Assembly (NCBI GenBank): GCA_026122225.1
Contig: JANEZZ010002199.1
Coordinates: 434,001 to 498,000 of the forward strand
DNA length: 64,000 bases
Origin: Heloderma charlesbogerti
Lineage: Eukaryota; Chordata; Lepidosauria; Squamata; Helodermatidae
Direction: 5' to 3'
Shown: in pieces, positions 55,970-64,000 of the stretch
How the letters are laid out: each line of letters starts with the position of its first letter
How positions within the stretch are numbered: the first letter of the stretch is position 1
The notes under the pieces: generated by a model
What the model saw: only the letters and a program-made list of their open reading frames with translations
What the model was told of the DNA's origin: nothing
The model's database searches: none
Position numbers and translations under genes: made by a program

Positions 55970-56660
55970 CCAGTGTATCCAGCTGTATTCCAGTTTAGTA
56001 GGCTATTTCAGTATTTTTGTGGATTCTCTTCTTCCTTATCGTTTGCTCTGATGGTAAATTGCTTTGGAAGTTATTTCATAGAAAGGGATATAGATGCATT
56101 CTAAGCAAACTTAACTAAACAGAAAAGATATTCCTTGTGCCTAAGGAGAGCACACCCTAGAACTCATTCAAAAATCTGTCCATTTGCCACCTCTTAAGGA
56201 TATGCAAAATTAGCCACCTGGGGCAACCCCTCACCCCTTTTTTAGCGCCCTTTGCAGATCTAAAGTCACTTCAGGACCATAAAATGTATTTAGTTTGCTC
56301 ATAAAAAATATATTAACCTGTTTTATGATTTGCTCATAAAATTATCATGAAATGAATTAAGGTTTGCTCATAAAAATTACCATGTCTGGTATATTACATT
56401 TAAAAGTATAATTTATTCAGACAATAATTATACATTTATTAATTGAGTTGACTTAACTATTTTTTTATTTTTGTTACAAATAGAGCTATAGGTTCTATAG
56501 CTCTATATAGAGCTATATATATATAGCTGCCAAACAGCAGGAAAACATTAGGGGTATGCTACCCAGATTCAGCCTTTAAGCCCAGAGAACCAGCATTATG
56601 GGAGTAAACAAGCAATCCACTTTCTTCACTGCGAAGAATGCTTGGGCTCACAACGTTTTT
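55970..56660. other. AT-rich flank with short repeats
   Basis: 'tttgctcataaaa' occurs three times between 56290 and 56380, and a small palindromic 'agagctata' cluster lies at 56480-56525. No gene seen. Confidence 0.4.
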
Positions 56661-56986
56661 TGCTTGAGTTGTGAGTCAGGCACTGTACAGCAGAACAATG
56701 AAAGGGTCCCTGCTCCAAACGGCTTCTAAAACAAACCTGTCAGGAAAGAGGAATCTGGCCTCAGGAACCTCCAAATTTGGCCCTCCCCTTGGCAATGCCA
56801 AGGAAATCCATGTAGAGACGCCCCTCAGGCCCCCTTCCGGTATCAGACAATTTGCACCCCTTCCGGTGCAAATTCTGTCCCCGCCCTCTCGCCCATGGGG
56901 CAGTTACGCTTCCCCAGGCACTCACCAGACAAGCCCCCTCCCCCAGGGCCAGCCCCAGACATTTTGCTGCCTGAGGCAGATCAAAG

Positions 56987-58346
56987 TCCTACTTTGACCT
57001 CAACCGCTGGGACACCCACTTCAGCCCGGCCGAGTTCCAGATCCTGGTCAACAACTACAAACACATCCAGCCCAAGCGGCTGACGGTCACCCTGACCGAC
57101 ATCCAGTGCAAGCTCCTGACCACCACCGACCAGGGCACGCATGTGGACGAGAATGGCATGGGCTCCCTACACGTGCTAGTGGATGAGAAGAACGTGTTCC
57201 CCTATGTCATTGGCAACCTCCACCACGGCACCCTGCCCTCCTGGTCCTGGGAGGTGACAGTCCTGCCCTGGTACGCCTACACTGTCGGGCACTGGACCAC
57301 CGCCGACAAAAACCCGGTGGAACCCTTCTACGTCCTGGAGATGCAGAACCACCCGCTGCTGTGCCCGGGGAGGGGGGAGTTCACCTTCCAGTACCTTTTT
57401 CCTGAGCACAAGGGCCAGAAGCTGTCCAGGCTGGCCAACTTCATCGGCCGAGAGGGAAACCCGCTCCTGGGCCAGGACGCCATGCGCTGGTCGGCCAGCC
57501 GGTACGCGGCCGGGCAGCAGGGCTTCGACCAGCCCCGCTTCGTGGAGATCAAGCCCCGGGACTGGAAGCACCAGTACAGGAATTATTTTCCCTCAGGGCC
57601 GGGCCTGCCACGGATTGACACCTCCTCGGTGGAGGCCGAGGAGATGGATGACGACACCGACGTGGAGGGGGCTGCTGAGCACGGAGTGGAGGCCGCTGTC
57701 CCCAACGTCATGCAGGAGACCTACATGGCCATGTTGGACATCTGGCCCGTACCCCCTATGCTGAACTCCGACTCTGGCCACTACTAGCCCAACAAGTCCC
57801 TCATCCTCGACCCAGAGAAGAACGTGCCGGGCGAGGACCAGGACAACTGGGGTTGCATCGGGGCGGGCAACAAGCTGCCCTCGGATCACACCTACATGAA
57901 TCATGAGGTCAACACTCGCGACAAGTACCAGGCCGAGTTCGAGCGGGCCTTCCAAGGCGCCACGCGTCTCCTGCCCAGGATGTGCTGGAAAGATGGGCCA
58001 TCTGGTCCAAAAACCCCCACGTGGAGGAGCACATCAGCCACACCGGCGCCATGGCCTTCAGCCAGCCCCCTCCCCAGATCTTCGGCAAGATCCACCCACA
58101 GCCCACGCTGGTCGGCACCAACACCGCCATCGATGCCGAGGCCGGCCTGGAGGGCTTCACTGTCAACGCCCACCTCAAGCAGGAGGCCCCCTGCATGGTC
58201 ACCTGCAGCATCGAGTGGGAGACCAAACCGGCCGACAAGTGCACCTGCAACCCCTCGGAGCACCCCGCTACTTCACCCCCACCGAGAAGGGCCACCTCAT
58301 CGAGAGCAGCTTCGGCAGCAGATGGAGCTACGAGATCGTACACTAG
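56987..58346 (+). pseudogene. Endogenous parvovirus capsid (VP) gene copy, broken
   Basis: A GC-rich block whose plus strand codes for a parvovirus-type capsid protein. The N-terminal part has the beta-barrel entry motif YFDLNRWDTHFSPAEFQIL, then NNYKHIQPKRL and later FPYVIGNLHHGTLPSW. The C-terminal part has MAFSQPPPQIFGKI and ends in a 'GHLIESS' stretch before TAG at 58344-58346. The frame is open for 266 codons from 56987, then broken by TAG (57785-57787), a frameshift near 57978-57985 and a second near 58255-58262. VP1-unique (phospholipase) and Rep regions are not seen. No donor-acceptor pairs are found within it. It is an old viral insertion in the host genome; the parvovirus genus cannot be told from this alone. 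Confidence 0.8.
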
Positions 58347-58409
58347 AGGCCGCCTGCATAGGCCGCCCGCATGTTATCACCCTCAGTTATTACCCTGTGC
58401 TTTTTCACC

Positions 58410-58415
58410 AATAAA
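58410..58415 (+). other. Poly(A) signal behind the viral copy
   Basis: AATAAA 64 bases after the last capsid stop. It is placed as a viral 3' end would be and may be part of the insertion. Confidence 0.45.
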
Positions 58416-58664
58416 AAAATAGTTTATGCATTCACCACAGTCTATGACTTTTCTTCCCCCTGTCATATTTTGACTCAGCAACACATAGTTACCACCCCTT
58501 TTGATGCAAATGAGTCCTGTGGCTAGCCGTTTCCTCCTTCCAGTCCCTCCCTTTTTTCACTTTTATTTTAGTTTTATTTATTTAAAAACCTTAGATTCTT
58601 AAACTTTGCAAAACCTGCTCGACTAGGGGCAGCTGTGGGGCAGAAAAAATAACTGTGGGCGAGA

Positions 58665-59560
58665 GTAAGAACATAAGAAGAGCCACACTGGACCAGACCA
58701 AGGGTCCATCTAGTCCAGCATTCTGTTCACACAGTGGCCAACCAGCTGTCGATCAGGAACCCACAAGCAGGACACGAGTGCAACAGCACCCTCCCGCCCA
58801 TGTTCCCCATCATCTGGTGTACATAGGCTCACTGTCTCTGTTACTGGAGGTAGCACATAGCCATGAAGGCTAGTAGCCATTGATAGCCTTTTCCTCCAGG
58901 AATTTGTCCAACCCCCCTTTAAAGCCATCCAAATTGGTGGCCATCACATCCTGTGGCAGCGAATTCCATGGTTTAACTGTGCCCTATGTGAAGAAGCCCT
59001 TCCTTTTATCTGCCCTGATTCTCCAACCAGTCAGCTTCATAGGATGACCCCTTTGGGTTCTAGTATTTTGAGAGTGGGAGAAACATGTCTCCCTATCCAC
59101 AGTCTCCACACCATGCATAGTTTTGTAGACCTCTTGCATGTCTCCCCTACCCTCCTTTTTTCCAGGCTCAACAATCCCAGCTGTTGCAACCTTCCTTCAT
59201 AGGGGAGATGCTCCAGCCCCTTGATTATTTGAGTTGGCCCTTTCTGCACTTTTTCCAGCCCTACAATATCTTTTTTGAGATGTGGTGACCAGAACTGTAC
59301 ACAGTATTCCAAGTGTGGCCGCACCATAGATTTGTATAGGGGAAGTATGTTATTGGCAATTTTATTCTCAATTCCTTTCCCAATTATTCCAGACAAGGAG
59401 TTTGCTGCCTTTACAGCAGCCGCGAGCTTGGTTGACCCCTTCATCGAGCTGTCCACCACAGCCCCAAGATCTCTTTCCTGGTCCTTCACTGCTAGCTCAG
59501 ATCCCATCAGGCAATACTTGAAGTTGGCTTTCACATGCCACTTTCAACCCTCTAAATTAG
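58665..59560 (-). mobile_element. CR1-like LINE 3' half
   Basis: The minus strand reads LPLYKSMVRPHLEYCVQFWS, IIKGLEHLPYEGRLQQLGLL and the C-terminal codons, then the 3' UTR to 'agagccacactggaccagac'. The best copy of this subfamily in the window. Confidence 0.88.
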
Positions 59561-60105
59561 GGGTGGGTGGCATTCCCCACCCACCCCACTGAGGGTTGCA
59601 TTCCCTCAGGGAAACCTTTGAGGGGGGCTGTCTTGGTGGCTGGGGCTGGAGGCAGAACTGGGCAGGGCCAGACATACCCCACAGTCTATCTCTTGCTGCA
59701 TGGTGGGGATTGGGGGGGGGGAGCTGTTGCAGTATGGGGGGAGGATTAACCCCTCCCCAGTTGTGTACTTCCCCTCAATTGTCCCCCGTGTGACAATTAG
59801 GATTTTTTAAAAGCTTCCATTCTCAGCAATGGAAGATTTTAAAATAAAGTCTAATTGTTTTGTGGGGCGGGGGGCAGACAAGAAGGGAAGGCTGTGGTCC
59901 ACATAGGACAGCTCGCCAGTCCAGGCAAGGACAGTGGGCATGATTCCCCCCCCCCATGCATATTCATTGTACTATGTGAAGAGGGCTGACAAGACCGCAA
60001 CAGGGTCGTCCACTGCTGTGTGCCGGCAAAGGTCCTCCTTCTCTGTTCCTAAAATATGCTTTGCTGGCTTATTGGTCCATCTAGTGGTGAGAGCTGGTGT
60101 AGCAT
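59561..60105. other. No recognisable feature
   Basis: G-rich and C-rich tracts; no supported gene or repeat. Confidence 0.35.
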
Positions 60106-60109
60106 AAGT

Positions 60110-60560
60110 ATTTATTTGTATTTTATTTATTAAAACATTTGTGAATTAATTGCCTTTCTGCCCAAAAGGGTCCCCAGGGCAATATATAAACAATCTCATA
60201 ACAAAACAATCACATTAAGAACAACACAAATGATAATACGTCCACAGAGGAATAAAACCATTAAAAACCTATAAAAAGCTGACCTAACACAACAGTATTT
60301 ACAACACACCTAAAGCTAGGCAAAGATGGGACAAATCTGATCTCCATAGGGAGGGAGTCCTGTATTTGGGGGTTGCCCCCGAAAAGGCCCTGTCCCCACT
60401 AACCCAACTCGCTTGGTGGAGACATAGAACAAGGCCTCTGAAGAAGATAATAAATTATGGTGGGGTTCATGCAGGAGGCGACGGTCCTTGTGGCCCCAAA
60501 CCATTTACAGCTTTATAGGTAAGAACCAACACCTTGAATGTAGCCTTTTGTTTTTGTTAG
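60110..60560 (-). mobile_element. L2-like 3' repeat
   Basis: TTTA-rich start, 'gaaaaggccctgtccccac', 'cgcttggtggagacatagaa' and 'acagctttataggtaagaac', a minus-strand LINE 3' UTR as at 15855. Confidence 0.55.
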
Positions 60561-60789
60561 CTCAGTTTGGGGGGCTTTTCTAGCAGGGATCTGATCCTCC
60601 AAATGGAAGATAACACTCCAGGGCATAAGATGTGGAGAGCACCGGCCATCCACTCTGCTTCTTTCCCTCTGGCACTCATTATTTTTAGAAGAAAACTGCA
60701 GCAGGGTTAAGATGAACTCATTGTCACTGCCCCGCGCGCGCGCACATAGCACAAAATAGAATATTTTTTCCTCAAACAAATACACTCAA

Positions 60790-61140
60790 TTAAAAAAATA
60801 CAAAACTGCAAAAGCAGCAGCTAGAATCAGTAACATCCTGAAGAAGCCATAGAAAGCCAACTGTAAAATATTCTGGAACGCCCAAGGAAATAAAGAAGAA
60901 AGGTCGAGATTGGCAGCAGGCAAGTTTCCTGGGGAAGCCATTCCAGATCCAAGACTCTACAAGTGAAACAGCCCTCTCTCTGATCGTCAGCTGCCTAGCC
61001 TCAGATGGTGCTGGTGGGGATCAGAGGAGGGACTCCAAAGGGGAACAAAGGGTTTGGGCAAGCTCATGTGGGAGCAGGTCGGCCTTCAGACAGCCCAGTT
61101 CCAAGCCATTTAGGGCTTTAGGTAGCATCCAGCACTTTGG
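60790..61140 (-). mobile_element. L2-like 3' repeat, second copy
   Basis: 'gaagccattccagatccaag', 'gaaacagccctctctctgat' and 'ccatttagggctttaggtag' show the same minus-strand family. Confidence 0.5.
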
Positions 61141-61199
61141 ATTATGCTTGGAAGCAGATCAACAGCCAGGACCTGTGGACACATTTGGGAATTTGAGAT

Positions 61200-61800
61200 A
61201 CTGCTGTGGGCACCACCACAAAATGCCTATTCACTGGATCACCACTTTGGTGTCTCCTTTTTGCAGTCTATGGATCTTAAGCTGTGTCTTCTTCAGCAAA
61301 AACCTTTTGCTTCGTATCTATTGGACACCACAACATCTTTTTAATAAGGGATTGTCTAATACAGCTAATTGCTGGCCATGCAATACAGCAAACGCTTCTT
61401 TTAAACATATGTTTTGGCCATGTCCAGCAGTTGCTTCTTTTTGCAGGGAGGTTATTGCACAGAAAAATTTTGTACTGGAACAGTCTTTAATATTCACTGA
61501 TGTACACGCTCTTTTAAATTATTTACCAGCTTCATGGAAATTAACAAATGGTCAGCGTAAATGGATTCTCTGCACACTTTTGACAGCTAAAAGACTGATT
61601 TTACAACATTGGAAGGGTAAAAACTCACCTCCCGTAATGCAATGGATTGAGGACCTTACAGTGTTTTGGATATTTGAACGGGTGGCATGCAGACGCCACC
61701 TTCAAATGGATACTTATTTGGATGTTTGGTCCACTTTTGTTGAAGCCCATGTATAACTTCTAGAAAGCTGTATGCATTTCATACAAATCCATGAATGTGC
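61200..61800 (+). mobile_element. L1 LINE ORF2 C-terminal relic
   Basis: A long open frame reads CWPCNTANASFKHMFWPCPA, the Cys-rich C-terminal motif of L1 ORF2, then LTNGQRKWILCTLLTAKRLI and QHWKGKNSPPVMQWIEDL. It is open for about 200 codons but has no RT. Confidence 0.75.
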
Positions 61801-61839
61801 GTTTAAAAACGGGCAAAAAACTTTAGTGCCTGTGGGCCC

Positions 61840-62530
61840 CATGTTGGGGACCCCTGGCCTGGGGGGTACCAGAGCATCAGGAACTGTGATCAGGCGATCT
61901 CTGCCCAGGAGGGGTTGCAGCCTCAGCTGGTGAAAGGCACCTTGGATGGCACTTGGACTTCCCGTGACAGCTTTGGATCCAGTGGCACTTCCAGAACAGC
62001 TTGAACACCACTTCCCCAGTCAGAGAATCACGTACCAACAGACCTTCTTTTTTGTTTGGGTTGAGTTTTTGTCTGGATTGGCCCTCATCCAGTCCCTTAC
62101 TGATCCCAGATCTAGCAACTCCACTTCCTAACTTAAATGTGGTGCAAAGGAGAATTAGGACTGGGTGTCATAGGTCTGCTTTTGACACCTCACTCTAAAT
62201 GTCCAGATGACCTTGCTCAGTAGTTTCATTGAGCGACTAAAGAGCATGAGGGAGAAGATGGTGCCCATCAGTGCACTAGAGCTTAAACCACATGGGGCCA
62301 AACAGCAGTCGCCCAGCACCACCTTCTGGAATGCGCTATCCAAGTGGGAGCAGGACCATTGATGTGCAGTTCCCAATGCCCAGCCCAGACAGCCTATCCA
62401 GAGGGATTCTGGATAGTCAGTGGTATCAAAACCCACTGAGAGGTCCAAGTGAATTAATGGGTCACACTCCCCTTGTCCTTCTCCCAGCATAGGTCAGTAG
62501 TGAGGGTGACTTCATTACTTCATTTGGCAC
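61840..62530 (-). mobile_element. Interspersed repeat relic, L2-like
   Basis: 'agtggtatcaaaacccactgagaggtccaa' and 'ccaggaggggttgcagcctcagctgg' resemble LINE 3' UTR text in reverse. No coding remains. Confidence 0.4.
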
Positions 62531-63280
62531 TGACATTTTGGCAAATTTTTGTGCCAACACCAGGCCTGAAATCAGATTGAAATGGCTGTAGTATCTGGAG
62601 TGGCATAAGTACCCTGCTCCTTTCAAACCTATTTGTGAGTAAAGAATTAGAGGCACTTGGAAATTATGGGTCCCTCTTTTCAATTACTCATGACATTCCT
62701 ACTTAGGAAAAATTGTGTCAACCGTCTGAGTCATCTCTTTGTCCAGACACAACTGAAACTGTATGTAAATAAATGGAGTAGAAATATGCAAAGACCAATT
62801 CCTGGAGTGGCATCACATTTTTTTATTTAGAAAAGGATCTAACAGAGTAAGACAATGGAGAATAGTCCAGTGCAAATGTCTGTCAACACTAGCCCATGTT
62901 CTAGGTGTAAGCAAAGACCGTCTTATCAATTTTCCTCCCTCTATTAAATGCATCTTTAATTATTCTACTTAGATAACCTCTTTCAGTGTACCTGTGAGAA
63001 CCCCTCTAAAAAATGTTTGTATGTCGCTATAACCTCAAAAATGTTCAAAAGGTAAATTTTGAGTAACATGACACGGATGAAAACTATTGTAATATAATAG
63101 TGCCATCAGATTAGTAGGTTTATGACCGCATTAAATGTACAGGCCATTGTCCTGTTTATAAACCGTCATGTCCAAAAACAGAATAGAATTCAAATCATGG
63201 CAGAACATTTAAAATGGGAACTTAAAGAATGGGAATTCAAAGAATGTATCCAGTCCAAAAAGGATGGCAATTTTTACAAC
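62531..63280. other. No recognisable feature
   Basis: AT-rich sequence; I see no gene. Confidence 0.35.
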
Positions 63281-63299
63281 TCTAAATAAAATGAAGATA

Positions 63300-63690
63300 T
63301 AAATATAACAAAGGGACAATATCACATCAACAAGTGTAAAGTGATGCACACTGAGGGGCAAAAAAAAATCCCAACTTCACGTATAAGCTGATGGGACCTG
63401 AGCCAGCAGTGACTGACCAAGAAAGAGATCTTGGGGTTGTGGTGGACAGCTCGATGAAAATATCAGCCCAGTGTGCGGCTGCTATAAAAAAAGGCAAACT
63501 CCACGTTAGGCATAATTAGAAAAGGAAATGAGAATAAAACTGCCCCTATAGAAATCTATGGTGCAACCACCCCTGGAATCCTGTGTACAGTTCTGGTCAC
63601 CACACCTAAAAAAAAGGATATTGTAGAGCTGGAAAAAGGGCAGAATGGGGCAACCAAAATGATCAAGGGGCTGGAGCAAGCCATGCCGCC
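63300..63690 (+). mobile_element. CR1-like LINE ORF2 fragment
   Basis: Plus-strand text 'atcaacaagtgtaaagtgatgcaca', 'gatcttggggttgtggtggaca' and 'agttctggtcaccacaccta' matches the ORF2 C-terminal part of the copy at 58665. It is broken off at 63690. Confidence 0.75.
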
Positions 63691-63835
63691 TGGGTTCAGA
63701 TGACACAACACGCCACTCCTGGACAGGTAATTAGGCAAATGATTGATGCCGTGGCTTAAAAAATCCACTGTGGCTTGTTTTAGCCTTTGATGATCATGCA
63801 AACAGGCCCAACGCAAAGCACAATGTGGAGCACAG
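63670..63835. repeat. Foldback family C relic
   Basis: 'gcctgggttcagatgacaca' and 'ccactgtggcttgttttagc' match arms of 2126-2437. Only a partial copy. Confidence 0.4.
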
Positions 63836-64000
63836 TGTAGAGCTGGTTCTCAAAAGGAAATGGGTGCAGCTCCAGCAGGAATGCATGGAGGTCCCAGCCA
63901 GTTCCTCTCCTCCTCAGCTAGGAGTCTTTCAGGGCTGTCCTGAGACATTCACCCCACCTGTCTTCCATTCTGTCTGCTCCTTTCCTTCCTCTGAACTGTC

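Noticed and set aside
57176..58343. Minus-strand open frames across the viral copy
   Set aside because: Antisense shadows caused by high GC; the plus strand holds the capsid motifs.
1..64000. CRISPR array, bacterial operons, Shine-Dalgarno sites
   Set aside because: The sequence is vertebrate; no regularly spaced short repeats with unique spacers are present.

Overview
The window is vertebrate nuclear DNA, most likely from a squamate reptile (lizard or snake). The evidence is the repeat content: Bov-B/RTE LINEs, a Sauria-type tRNA SINE, many CR1-like and L2-like LINE pieces and a few L1 relics, plus an MHC class I gene of sauropsid type with GT-AG exons. There are no operons, CRISPR arrays or functional RNA genes.

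Layout. 0-3 kb: CR1-like and foldback repeats. 3.2-3.5 kb: a CpG-rich patch with two IRF-type motifs. 4.6-6.8 kb: a Bov-B relic, a degenerate class I intron-2 copy and one divergent class I alpha-2-like exon. 11.0-22.1 kb: one class I heavy-chain gene on the plus strand that can be followed through seven coding exons (signal, alpha-1, alpha-2, alpha-3, transmembrane, two tail exons) and probable 3'UTR exons. All phases match, giving 343 codons, but there is no adjacent in-frame ATG. 22.7-23.1 kb: a complete solo LTR with a 4-bp target duplication. 24.2 kb: a 5S rRNA-derived sequence fused to a CR1 tail. 25-50 kb: mostly retroelements, including a long CR1 (28.5-31.4 kb) and three large Bov-B/RTE copies, one with a CR1 nested in it. 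50.1-50.8 kb: a CpG island with a signal-peptide exon (50387-50457) that has no alpha domains in the rest of the window. 50.8-52.0 kb: a 165-bp tandem array split by Bov-B. 57.0-58.4 kb: a GC-rich, broken parvovirus capsid-gene copy (an endogenous viral element). 58.6-64 kb: CR1-like, L2-like and L1 relics.

The genic theme is class I duplication and decay. There is one structurally complete gene whose peptide-anchoring residues are largely replaced, which suggests a non-classical molecule. Around it lie an alpha-2-like exon, a second intron-2 relic and a detached promoter/signal exon. The non-genic theme is dense LINE/SINE and foldback insertion, with several nested or chimeric events that give relative ages. 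All calls come from reading the sequence by eye; no database search was run.
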